This document shows, one piece after another, positions 37,008-47,497 of a stretch of DNA of 64,000 nucleotides (positions within the stretch are counted from its first letter, which is position 1; each line of letters begins with the position of its first letter). This DNA is from Harmothoe impar (Eukaryota; Annelida; Polychaeta; Phyllodocida; Polynoidae). The stretch covers positions 17,522,784-17,586,783 of the forward strand of contig OX381706.1 of NCBI GenBank assembly GCA_947462335.1, written 5' to 3'. The notes under the pieces were generated by a model. The model was not told where the DNA came from. It was given only the letters and a program-made list of their open reading frames with translations, and ran no database searches. The position numbers and the translations under genes were made by a program.

Positions 37008-37095
37008 GTGAGAGTCATTGTCGCTAAAACTACCCTCACCTGAGAGTCAGGCAGTGCCCTCAGGCAAGGGTAGTTTTAGCGACAATGACTCTCAC
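37008..37095. repeat. Foldback with perfect 29-bp arms
   Basis: 37008-37036 (starting GTGAGAGTCATTGTCGCTAA) is perfectly complementary to 37067-37095 in inverted order. The 30-nt loop itself pairs CCTGAG with CTCAGG, and A/T-tracts just outside the arms extend the stem with a one-base bulge. RNA from either strand would fold into a long hairpin. It may be a tiny foldback transposon or a hairpin RNA precursor. No direct target duplication is evident. Confidence 0.85.
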
Positions 37096-37829
37096 CTTTT
37101 TGTGTGTGAAGGTCCACCTTCAAGTCAGTGCCTACAAAGTTTGATAGTCAGAGTAGCTCTCATTTAAACAGTATTAATTAGATACACCAGCTATCACTCA
37201 CCAGCTTCTCAATATGTCACTAAGAGCACTTATGATTTCATTTGACCTTTCTGAGAGTGAGGTCTTCCTTTCCCGTCTGCCCTTATAGTCACGTAAACAT
37301 TTTATTGGTTGACAATAGCTTAAAAAACCCTAGTCACGGACGAACTGTTTTCTCAGAATAGGGTCTGAAAGAAGTATTTGCATTTTCTCTAACACTTAAC
37401 GGACCTAGTAAGAAATCCTGCCTGGCTATCATAAGGAGCACGTCCGTTCTGTACACAGTCCTCTTACTCCCAGAACTCAATGAGTACTCGCGAGTTCTTC
37501 GTCCCCCTTTTCAACTTCTAAATGAAGTTAACCAGTAGTCAAACTCCCAGAAAAAGAGCCTCTTCACTACTCAGTACCCATTGAGTGTTACTGCGGGGTG
37601 GGTGCCTCTGCCAGTAGCCTTCCCCACGAGCTGCTCACAGTCTTCCCCTCTGAGTGAGCTGTGGGGCGTGAGTTGCTCTCTGCGGCCCTGATGGCGGTTT
37701 TTGAGGGCTGATTGGCCAATACTGTTCCGCCCAGTTAGGCAGGGAGCTGCTCATGGGCTTAACGGCTGCGGCTACCACCCTGCCGCTGGTACTGGAGCAG
37801 CTCAAGACAACCATGAGTGAGGTACCTAC
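37096..37829. other. Non-coding stretch
   Basis: No gene seen. The minus-strand frame at 37635-38009 (124 codons) overlaps the decayed MITE and is not credible. Confidence 0.4.
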
Positions 37830-37972
37830 CGCTTTAAGGGCTTGGGGTTGGGACACTCCCAGAGGGTCTGCATGATGCATGAATGTAGCCCTGGTGACTG
37901 ACTCGCCAGGGCGCACATCATGAAGAGAAAGGACATGATGCATGTAATCATGTGGACCGTAAAGAGGTGACG
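37830..37972. mobile_element. TTAA-family MITE, copy 4, decayed
   Basis: Carries 'ctttaaggg', 'gggacactccca.agggt.tgcatgatgcatgaatg.agccctgg' and 'gactcgccaggg', matching the interior of the other copies. The right end is truncated or rearranged. Confidence 0.5.
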
Positions 37973-39094
37973 CTATGGGCAGGGGTACGGTATTACATGT
38001 ATATATCACACAATGAACACAAGGTATTAATGTAATACTTCAATGAATATATAAAGCCACTCTAAAGTAAGAAACGATTGACCCATCAAGGAGAGGCTTT
38101 ATTTGGATACGTATATTTAAGATGAAGTCTCAGAGTATAGTATTCACCGTTGGCCCAAAATTGTTATTTTATCATATACCAGCTTATTGGTAAAACTATT
38201 GTGTGAGGATTTTCTTTTGGGGTACGTTATGAATAGGCTTAGATATAAAAAACAGCACAGTAACGTGTATATTAAATTTTGATTAGGAATTGTTGCCAAT
38301 GGTGGGTTTGTATACCATCTGCCATGCTACCATATATGTATTTAATCTATATGGCTTCTTATTACTATATTTATGTAATCCATTTATCTGAAACCATTTG
38401 CATAATCCCTTTAACCATACATCATTCGTGAAGTGGCCATACTAATATTACCTGTTTAACATTTGAGGTTCTTCGAATGAACTGATCTAGCTTCAGGATT
38501 CAGAGGATACTCTTGCAGGTTCATGGGCGAGTTCTCATCTCACTTTATAGGCCCACCAAGTAAGATAGATTACCTCTTTCCGAGAAAGTAGAGATTATAT
38601 TTGTTTCAAATTTAAGTTTATTTAAGTTTATATTAGCATAGTGGTATAATCTGATGAATAGAAATTCACCAAAGACACATGACTGCCCATGTACATCCGT
38701 GTATGCAATTATGTATAATTGCATACAATAAGTGTGAGAGCTGATGCAACATATTTCAATCTCTGAGGAAACTATGCCATGATACTAAAGTTACATAATG
38801 CAATGAGGTTTATCCCGAACTAGACGCAATACCTTTCTGGGCTCTTATAACATAATTTTGATAGCAACTAAACGTTTAATGTTCTTCCAAAATTATGTGA
38901 AGGTTATATAGTCTAAAAATTTACCACAACGGAGGGGGAGGATGCTTCTGCAAGGAAGGGCGCATATTATGTCAAATATGGTATATGTGACAAATACCTT
39001 AAACCCAACACCTGTGCACGACCTGTGTGCTAAGGGCAGACATATATTTGTGATAGTGCAAGCGGGACTTGCTGAGGTGCAACTGTGCCCTGCC
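37973..39094. other. Non-coding stretch with a 12-bp palindrome
   Basis: 38701-38726 is GTATGCAATTAT, GT, ATAATTGCATAC, a perfect hairpin. Nothing else is recognised. Confidence 0.4.
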
Positions 39095-39300
39095 CATTAG
39101 ATCCAATATGGCATATTGCTGTTTTTATTGAGAAAACGGAGACCGTAAGTGAGTAAGTGTAGACGCTAGGGACTGCGACATACCTCCCAATACCCCCCCC
39201 CCCCCCCCCCAGATGATGTACACGTATCTGTCAGCCTGAAATATTAGGTACTCAGCTTTACATTTTCTCTTTATTAGAGATGTGGTCCTTCGTATGGTTG
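39095..39300 (+). repeat. Partial third copy of the 33.8-35.7 kb duplication
   Basis: 'tttttattgagaaaa.g.gagacc.taagtgagtaagtgtagac' and 'tattaggtactca' match 33990-34035 and 34140-34155. The TA tract of unit 1 is replaced here by a C18 run. Confidence 0.55.
39193..39210 (+). repeat. C18 homopolymer
   Basis: Eighteen consecutive C. Confidence 0.95.
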
Positions 39301-40380
39301 TATTATATTGTAGGAGGTATAGGATTTAGCAAGTAGAGGATGGGTATGTCTGATAGCTCTGCCTTTTGACAGCAAGAGATTGCACCTTCGCTGATATGCA
39401 AGATGGGAATGAGAGGATCTCGCATTACTCTCAATATTTGAAAACAGAGTCATGACTCGTGGAACTCTGATTCACAATCTGTAGTACATTATAACTTTAC
39501 AGCGGATCATGATCATACATTTATTGCGAAAAGACTACAGATACACAATAAAGACCGAAGTAACAATATGAACATATTGCTTACCCCCCCCCCCCCCCTC
39601 CATCCACAAAAAGTTTTTTTTTAAAGTTGATGCTATAGTAATATTATTCTCAACTGTATTCGGATAAAAATGAGCATATTGAGATGAGTGTCTCACTTCC
39701 CCCCTATTTTCTGTACTGCTTACATTCTATTTCAAATGGTGCATATTCACCTATATCACCTTTCTCTGGACTAGTATATAACACAGGAGAGTACACATCC
39801 ATGTTGACCTGACAGACGGTATAACGTACATGTCCACGTATTTCATGCCATTTACTCATTGGCGACCAGTTCATGTAGCTTTTTTTTTTAAATATAATTC
39901 TGATGGTCTGTGTCACTTTAGAAATCTGATAAACCGGCATATCTGACATAAACAGGTTAAAGCTGAACCTGTAAGTAAATGCCCCTGCCGTTATGACCTT
40001 TCTGGGGCATTACCAAGGCATCTTAAATCTGCCTAAATGCATACATTCATGTAGTCCTAGTTTCTGCTTGTATGTCCATTCTACATGCCTTAATATACAA
40101 TACCATAAAGCACATAGCACATCACGCAATACGCCAGCATTATTACCTATTAATTACGGCCAGTATAGTAGGAGAGTGGACCGGGGTTGGCTATGACATG
40201 TGAAGGGGTAGTGATGGTGATTGGACAGGAGACTGGTGGCTACAGGGGTGTAAGTGATTGGCTGGGGAGGACATACTGGAGACATCAGCCGCAATTGCCT
40301 AATGGAGGACTTTAAATCTACCTCGATCTTCACTGCCATTTACCAATTACTGTCTCTCCCCAAGCTAATTTGCAAAATTC
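39301..40380. other. Non-coding stretch with C15 run
   Basis: 39584-39598 is a run of fifteen C. The frames at 39704-39949 (minus) and 39993-40196 (plus) have no support. Confidence 0.4.
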
Positions 40381-40558
40381 ATTAGCTCTCTGGAAGTCCC
40401 ACTTATGTCTCCTGAATGATGGAGATGGCGTCTTTAACGTTGTGAGCAGTTACAGGGGTATGTATAGCTTAGCAGTGTCTTAGCAGCGGCCGCCGCACCG
40501 ACGCGACCCCTGGTGGCCGTGTCTGGAGTTAGCAGTCTGACCGGAGCTCACGTTGACG
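40381..40558 (+). promoter_or_regulatory. CpG-rich candidate alternative first exon
   Basis: 40485-40560 is GC-rich (GCGGCCGCCGCACCGACGCG) and ends at GACG|GTAAGA, a good donor with its GT at 40559-40560. The upstream frames are closed. By analogy with 36420-36839, this may be a second promoter or 5' exon of the same + strand gene, or an enhancer CpG cluster. Confidence 0.3.
40503..40516 (-). promoter_or_regulatory. CTCF-like motif, reverse
   Basis: The minus strand reads CCACCAGGGGTCGC, one mismatch from the CTCF core. It is oriented towards the forward motif at 35802. Confidence 0.3.
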
Positions 40559-40615
40559 GTAAGACGAGGATTGGCTACAGTCCTCCAGTAGTCCTCTCAC
40601 ATGGCCTGCCCCCCG

Positions 40616-40628
40616 CCCCCCCCCCCCC
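40616..40628 (+). repeat. C13 homopolymer
   Basis: Thirteen C in a longer C-rich stretch just after the putative donor. Confidence 0.95.
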
Positions 40629-41199
40629 TCTCCCCATGTCCTGTTACTATATATAAGAGGGAGATAATGTTACAACGTTAACATATGCTATCTCTGTAAG
40701 TTTGACAAGTATCTACCGACAGGGTGGCGGGGGGACAGTTGGTAGTTATTACCAATCCCTTATCAGATCGCCCTTATATCCAACATTTATCACATTTTCA
40801 ATATAATTAATTTTGGTCCCCATGAAAAATGCTTCTATTTCATTTCTTTATGAAAATTTACACTAGCTATTATTAGATTTTACAGTGGGTATCAAGATTG
40901 GAGGTAGATCTCATCTTAGTTCTGTGTTATTTCTAGTCTAGCTCGGGTGGCCCCCACCTTGCAACGTCTACCGGACTCCTCGGATGGTAAACCACTAATG
41001 AAAACACCTTCCAGTGGGCGTACCCTCTGAACCAAAAGAAGCCAGCACTTTAATCAGTATCTTCGCCTCTGCCACAGCCAGTCAGCGCAGGTTACAGTAC
41101 ACTTTTAATTATATCATAGAGCAATGGCAGCATAGGTAGTAAGAAACTTGACGATCTTACAGCAACTTAACGTGGTAGCCCAACATCAAGTTATTATAT

Positions 41200-41202
<3 letters not shown>
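40629..41202. other. Non-coding stretch
   Basis: No gene or element recognised. Confidence 0.4.

Positions 41203-41276
<74 letters not shown>
41203..41276. repeat. AT dinucleotide microsatellite
   Basis: 74 bp of (AT)n. A second short tract follows at 41318-41335. Confidence 0.95.
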
Positions 41277-41279
<3 letters not shown>

Positions 41280-41606
41280 TTATACTACTTATACTACTTA
41301 CATTATACTATATACTGATATATATATATATATATTCATTAAACTACTACAATGTAGAGTTTGCGGTTTTCGAATAAACAACTCGGAAGGTTCTTTGTGA
41401 TTGCTGGATGCAAAAGAGAGAGGTTTTTATTTCACGTTCCTAATACAGGCAATCTAGAGTCGGTTCGATTCGGTATGAGACCGTGTCAGGTATAATCCAA
41501 CATGGGCACTGCATGAAAATTCCTATTTAAGTATATTTAAGTGTACCAAAATATCGGGAAATGTCATGGAAATGTCGTTTGAAGCTTGCCATGAAATATA
41601 AGATAT

Positions 41607-41652
41607 CTTAAATTTACCGGAAATGTCATTTGACATTTCCGGTAAATTTAAG
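41607..41652. repeat. Perfect 22-bp palindrome arm pair in the CMC element
   Basis: CTTAAATTTACCGGAAATGTCA and its complement are separated by TT. It is the first and most perfect of the palindromic units in the subterminal array. Confidence 0.9.
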
Positions 41653-41880
41653 GTGAACTTAAATTTTCCCGAAATGTCAAATGACATTTCCGATAAATTT
41701 AAGGTGAACTTAAATCTTCCCTAAATGTCAAATGACATTTCCAATAAATTTAAGGTAAACTTAAACCTTCCCGAAATGTCAAATGACATTTCTACTTAAT
41801 TAAGGTAAACTTAAATTTTCCTGAAAATGTCAAATGACATTTTCGGTAAATTTAAGGTAAACTTAAATCTTCTCGAAATG
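41632..41880 (+). repeat. 51-bp tandem array, five units
   Basis: The word GACATTT begins at 41632, 41683, 41734, 41785 and 41836, spaced exactly 51 bp apart. Each unit contains the palindrome AAATGTCAAATGACATTT and the inverted words TTTAAGGTAAACTTAAA. These are probable transposase-binding subterminal repeats. Confidence 0.9.
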
Positions 41881-41929
41881 TTAAGTCTCATCAAAATTAG
41901 TGCACAACCTGTAGTACATTTGTACTACC

Positions 41930-42702
41930 AAGGGGACTTTTGGAACCTTGATCCCATTATTATACATTATTTTGATGGCCCCGGTACTATACATTATTTT
42001 GAAGGTTTCTGGAGGGCTACAACCCGTGATACTAAACAGGGGAGTAAGGGGACCCTTGCCCCGGTATTATACATTATTTTGAAGGTTTCTGGAGGGGTAC
42101 AACCCGTTATACTAAACAGGGGAGTAAGGGGACCCTGGCCCCGGTATTATACAGTATTTTGAAGGTTTCTGGAGGGCTACAACCCGTGATACTAAACAGG
42201 GGAGTAAGGGGACCCTGGCCCCGGTATTATACATTATTTTGAAGGTTTCTGGAGGGCTACAACCCGTAATACTAAACAGGGGAGTAAGGGGACCCTGGCC
42301 CCGGTATTATACAGTATTTTGAAGGTTTCTGGAGGGCTACAACCCGTAATACTAAACAAGGGAGTAAGGGGACCCTGGCCCCGGTATTATACATTATTTT
42401 GAAGGTTTCTGGAGGGCTACAACCCGTGAAACTAAACAGGGGAGTAAGGGGACCCTGGCCCCGGTATTATATATTGTTTTGAGGGTTTCTGGAGGGCTAC
42501 AACCCGTGATACTAAACAGGGGAGTAAGGGGACCCTGGCCCCGGTATTATACATTATTTTGAAGGTTTCTGGAGGGCTACAATCCGTGATACTAAGCAGG
42601 GGAGTAATGAGACCATATCCCCTGTATTATATATTATTTTGAGGGTTTCTGGAGGGCTACAACCCGTGATACTAGCCAGGGGAATAAGGGGACCCTCATA
42701 CC
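41930..42702 (+). repeat. 80-bp minisatellite, about nine units
   Basis: GAAGGTTTCTGGAGGGCTAC or a close variant begins at 42001, 42081, 42161, 42241, 42321, 42401, 42481, 42561 and 42641: exactly 80 bp each time with no indels. A partial unit lies on the left. Unit-to-unit differences are a few substitutions, highest in the last two units. The period is not a multiple of 3, so the frame at 41827-42162 is not a repeat protein. Confidence 0.95.
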
Positions 42703-43380
42703 ATTACACTACAATCATCGTCTACATTATATACTGGTATATCATATACAAAATAGCAATGCTGAGCTTGCAGTTATAATAGAGGCATATTTGAAACCAC
42801 ACACACCACCACATCCCCAACATCCCCACCAGACCGCCACACTGCTTCATGTAAACAATGGGAGGTGTTATAACGGTTTCCATATATGGACATATGACTC
42901 CATGCTAACACCAAGCTGTGGCTCACATACATGTAGCACACATGTGACCTACATACATTATAGATACAGCCAATAGAAACACAGCAGCAGGAGTCAGTGG
43001 GCAGTTTGAACCAGTATACAGTTAGACATGGACATGGACACATGGGTACATGATATACATGTATTACATGTAGTTTTATCCTGTTATAGGTAAGTATATG
43101 AACACAGTGTGTTCAGCACGTTTGTTCATAGTTTGTGCATACAGAGATTAATGCAATAAGCTGTACTTTTGATACAATAATATAATAATATACAATAGAT
43201 TTAGGGTATCTAACTGTACATGCATGTACCACAATACCTTGTTCCTTGGCTTGGGGAAGACTATCTGTACTGATAACCAATCAAACAACCTTATACATTA
43301 ATAATGAATTTGAATTCTATTTGTATTGTATAAACCGACCCCTTAAAAACATGTAATTAATTTCCTTTACTTTTATTTGC
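42703..43380. other. Ordinary sequence inside the CMC element
   Basis: AT-rich, no gene. The C-rich frames at 42774-43043 (minus) and 42791-42976 (plus) overlap each other and have no support. Confidence 0.4.
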
Positions 43381-43394
43381 AGATCGACCTCTCC

Positions 43395-43636
43395 CAGTGT
43401 CTCACTGGAGGCTCCCCGGCCTCCCTGGAGGCTCCCCGGCCTCCCTGGAGGCTCCCCCGGCCTCCCTGGTGCCTCCCCCGGCCTCCCTGGTGGCTCCCCG
43501 GCCTCCCTGGGGGCTGCCCCGGCCTCCCTGGGGGCTGCCCCGGCCTCCCTGGTGGCTCCCCGGCCTCCCTGCGGGCTCCCCCGTCCTCCCTGGGGGCTGC
43601 CCCGGCCTCTCTGGGGGCTGCCCCGGCCTCCCTGGT
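43395..43636 (+). repeat. 20/21-bp GC-rich minisatellite
   Basis: About eleven units of GGCCTCCCTGGNGGCTSCCC, alternating 20 and 21 bp. It is very GC-rich in an AT-rich element. The 20-bp units break the reading frame, so the Gly/Pro/Ala-rich or collagen-like translations on both strands (43373-43759 minus; 43377-43675 plus) are not real proteins. Confidence 0.95.
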
Positions 43637-44045
43637 ACCCCAGCTCTGAATAAAAAGATGAAACTGATGAAATAACCCCCTCAATAAAAAATATTCCAGT
43701 ATAAAATGACGAAATTTAATGACATTTAAGTAAAAAGTAGAGAAAATGGCAATGTCCATTAGAGGTCATTATAAGTACTTAAATGTCATTTTTTAGTGAG
43801 GGAGACCTCGACCTTGACATGTTATTTAATGGCCTTTAAGTTCCACCTTGCCATGTCATTTAATCATCTTAAATCAACTTAAATTCTACTTAAATGTCGA
43901 CTTAAAGTGTTCCTTTAAGTACACCAAAAGCTACTTAAATGTCAAAAATTGACATTTAAGTTTCACCTTAAATGTACTTAAATATGACATTTAAGTAATA
44001 AAAATGACATTTAAGGTATACTTAAATAGGTATTCTCGTGCAGTG

Positions 44046-44540
44046 GGGGCTCCTGTACCTTATACTACTTAGATCCAACATGGTGTCTGAGTATAATACA
44101 CTGTCACTACACTTTATTGGCAAGATTTATACGAGTTTGATAATTTATGACAGTTTAATAAGTGTCTCAGTCCAAAGTTGAAGTATGAGAATGAACATTA
44201 CACATGTGCAATTGATATGAGGATATGAGACTTAGGACCTCAAATACAAGATATTAAGCCTGTGCTATGTACTACATAGAAACAAAGCACCGTACCATTT
44301 CAGTCCTTACCTCACCGAACACATAGTAATTCTCACTATTAAAGATCCCTTTGCCTGTGTGCCTCGGATAATTTCCTGAATATTTCATACAGTTGTATGA
44401 TAAAGCTTTCCTCCTTATCACTCTTACAAAATGTGCTTTCCATTCCATTTGCATCCTACATTCCATTTGCATCCTACATTCCACCCTACAGAACAATCCT
44501 CCATCAAGCTTATAGTCTTCCCCTACCTTGTGTTAAATCA
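44046..44540. other. Non-coding stretch with an 18-bp tandem
   Basis: 44445-44480 repeats CCATTTGCATCCTACATT, giving two ATTTGCAT octamer (POU) sites at 44447-44454 and 44465-44472. Otherwise nothing is recognised. Confidence 0.4.
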
Positions 44541-44544
44541 CAAT

Positions 44545-44935
44545 CTACACAGATATATATACCAAATGCATGTATTCACACAATCTCATCCCTGACCAAT
44601 CTCCATGAACGGATGACGTTTCCTGCCTGAGCATGTCCACTGGTATCCAGCGATGTTTTTTCCTGCGGCCAGATACCAGCCAGGATATCCCTGCGCTGAA
44701 TCTGAGCAGAGCGCGGATCAGCAAGGCCATTTCCCTTTTGCCACCTTTTTTCGATTGGGGTCGGGATGTCGTTATATCATCAGCATGGGGCATTGAGACC
44801 ACCAACGAACGTGAGAACGTGGCAAAAAGCAGTCTGAGAGGATTTAGGAGGGTTTTATGGGCAGACAGGACAGAACTCTGTTTGAAGATCCACAGAGCAG
44901 GAACTATCAGTCTGGTGTCGAGCCTATGAGGATGT
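44545..44935. other. GC-richer segment open on both strands
   Basis: A 98-codon frame on the + strand (44633-44929) and an 86-codon frame on the minus strand (44545-44805) overlap. Composition is more balanced than in the flanks and codon-like on either strand. I recognise neither translation and see no convincing splice pair. It could be a decayed exon or a transferred fragment; I do not call a gene. Confidence 0.25.
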
Positions 44936-47465
44936 AATATACGACAGTGTCAAAGTCATTGGTGAACAGCATTGGACTAAACACAAGTTACAAAGTGTTG
45001 TAAGATTATAAATATTGATAGGTGAATAATATTTATACCTTACGCTAGTATTATTCTGAATCACCCGAGCGGACGCGATAAGAGTAGGAAGGTGGAACCT
45101 TACTGGCCCCCTGAGTCCACTATAACCTGTCTACTCAGAGTAGTTCATAGCAACTGGACCTCTGGCCTCAGGGAAGGGGAACAAAGCCCTGCACCCAGGG
45201 GAAATACTAGACATGAGATGGATGCAGCTGGAGGGACAGCATATTGCATGTTGACATTAATGTTGACCGGACCCTATGTTGGTCGGGTTTATGAAGGGGC
45301 TACCGGACACTACTTCATCCTAAAGCTGACACGTGAGGGACTGTTATCACCAGAAGCCCATCTCTAAACCATGCAAAGCCACTCCGTACTGACATGTACA
45401 CGTACTTATATTGTAGTTCTAAGTTATTTAGAACATACTTGAGCGGGTCATCAACTAGCCGCTGGAATGAGTTTTGTCTGCAATTGTTTTGTTTTAATCA
45501 GGTAGATAATACAATCATTTATAGGAATGATATAAACCTAGCACATAAGGGCTACATTCTCATTGATAATTGTATGTAACCAAATAAAGCAAAAAATCGG
45601 CTAACCAAGTGTAGATAAGAAATATCAGTCTAGAGTGCTTTTTTATAAATTGATTTGAAAAGTCAAAGTTCAAAGAAGGGGAAAGGAATCATACGTTTGG
45701 CGTATTTGACCATGTGTGTAGAGCCAGAGAGCTATAGGACTCCCCTATAGGTGGGACTCCCTTAGGTTACTCTCTTTGGTCAGTCAGGGAGTCACCTAGG
45801 TTCCCCTAGGCAGCCTGGACTCCCTTTTGACGCTGTATCATTTTTTCTGCGTAGACACCATAAGAGAAGGTAGGACAAAGGGATTTCAGCATGCTCTCAA
45901 GAACGTATACCCCCTCCCCACAGTTAGCTGTCAGATAATGGTCATTGCCTGAGCTAGAGTTTAAACCTTCTATCGATGTTCTCATCCTCAGCTCTTGAAG
46001 GGGAAACATGGTATCATCTATTCGGTTTGGTTTGGGAAAATACATAAATGATGTCATGTGAGGCCTTTTTCAAAAACCTATTGTCATTATTTCTGAAAGT
46101 GTCCTGTACAGATAAAAGTCCCATGGTAACAGTTTTGTCACAGAACCTAAAGGTCAAAGCGCCCACTCCTTTGCAGTGGGAATCATTTTGTGAAAGTTCC
46201 CTTTGGCGCCAGTATTATAACCTCCTGTTGTGCTTGCTTATCTTCTTACATGTTATTCCCTGCCTGCTTCTATTATTAGATTTCCCAGTTGGTTTTATGC
46301 TACTTAAGCTAGTCATTTTTACAAGCACTATTTCAAATAATTCAAAAAGCTCATCCTCCACATTTCAATGGCTTCCACTTTGATCTCCAGAAAGGGTTCT
46401 TAACACTCTGAAACTTTAAAATCCAATCTTCTCGCAATTTCTTGTTTAATTGTGTGTGCTATTTGAAGGTTATCCGCACGACAGGTATGATTCCGTGATC
46501 ATGTTCTGATATCAGTCGGGGCTGATCCCAGCCTTGAATAGATCCAATTAATTTCGATTTTAATTTTTATCGATGAACCTTTTACACCTTTTCTAAAGAA
46601 CTTTGATATTAGCCTCGAGGCAGAATTTAGAAATTTCAGTAAAATTTAATGAGGTAAGGGAATGTTACAGGGTGGTAATCATACTAACTCTGAAGTATGA
46701 CCTGGATTGTAAATTACATCACATGATGGGATTTCCATCCCACTCTTGAGATTCTGCCTCCACTACATACATGACATTGTGATATCTTTAAATTGTATTA
46801 TTACAATACAAGGATAACATGGTTTAGGGAAAACAAGAAGATTTTCTGTTCTGAATTTGAGCTGAACATCAGTTGAGCATTGTAATTCCATTATTAAATA
46901 GTGTCATAAAACTACTGCCATGTTGGGGGGGGGGCATGCCAAATGTTCACATAGAATGTAAGTGCAGCGTTGGTAGCAAACAAATACACTTGCCATTAAT
47001 AAGCACTACGTGGAAAACGATGATATAACACCATTGGTGTATCAAATACAGGTAGCCCATGCGGCGTCACACATAGACTTAATGTGGGTGATAGGTCGCT
47101 GATAGCAAGTGTAATATCTGCCTCTTAATTAATGAGATACAGATGGTGCTAGCCTCATAAACAAGCTGTAGACACCACGATAAGATAACACCAGTAAGGC
47201 AGGGGACTGTGGGGCAAATATTGATTACCTTGGCAACCACATTATTGGGTATTAACGTCATGTGTAATCTGGAAGATCTGCAACCCATAATCCTTGTCAG
47301 ATCATGTTACAGAATAACCCAGGCGTGTAATTATGTATCTAACCAGATTAGATTGCAACGGGGTTTGTACCCTTCTCCTTTTACATAGTATCATACGGTC
47401 ACACAAAGTCAGAAAGCCTATGCATTTTCTACCAATAACTGTCTACACATAGTAGTCAAAATGAC
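44936..47465. other. Non-coding stretch
   Basis: No gene recognised. A 91-codon frame (45092-45367) and a 111-codon frame (46048-46383) lack family features. 45724-45815 carries a cluster of GGACTCCC/ACTCCCTT and CCTAGG words. A G10 run lies near 46925. Confidence 0.4.
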
Positions 47466-47492
47466 AGTGCCTATTACTCAGTAATAGGCACT
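47466..47492. repeat. Perfect 13-bp palindrome (1-nt centre)
   Basis: AGTGCCTATTACT, C, AGTAATAGGCACT. Confidence 0.85.
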
Positions 47493-47497
47493 ATTAA

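Larger units (their letters stand above)
41507..44045. mobile_element. 2.54-kb CMC (CACTA-type) non-autonomous transposon
   Basis: The ends are CACTGCATGAAAATTCCTAT on the left and, read on the minus strand, CACTGCACGAGAATACCTAT on the right; 25 of the first 28 positions agree. GGG flanks both ends (41504-41506 and 44046-44048), a 3-bp duplication. CACTG/CACTA termini, a short duplication and repetitive subterminal regions define the CMC/EnSpm type. Both subterminal regions (to about 41880 and from about 43700) are filled with AAATGTCA, TGACATTT and TTTAAGT words. No transposase is encoded. The middle holds two unrelated minisatellites and about 0.7 kb of ordinary sequence (42703-43380), part of which (42722-42775) resembles flanking DNA at 41296-41370. 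A hitch-hiking or captured interior is therefore possible. Confidence 0.7.

Noticed and set aside
41827..42162. ORF with an apparent peptide repeat
   Set aside because: The 80-bp period is not a multiple of three, so the same DNA is read in different frames.
43373..43759. Collagen-like Gly/Pro ORF, minus strand
   Set aside because: Generated by a GC-rich minisatellite whose 20-bp units break the frame.
41507..44045. CRISPR-like reading of the 51- and 80-bp arrays
   Set aside because: Units are contiguous repeats without variable spacers, in eukaryotic DNA and inside a transposon.
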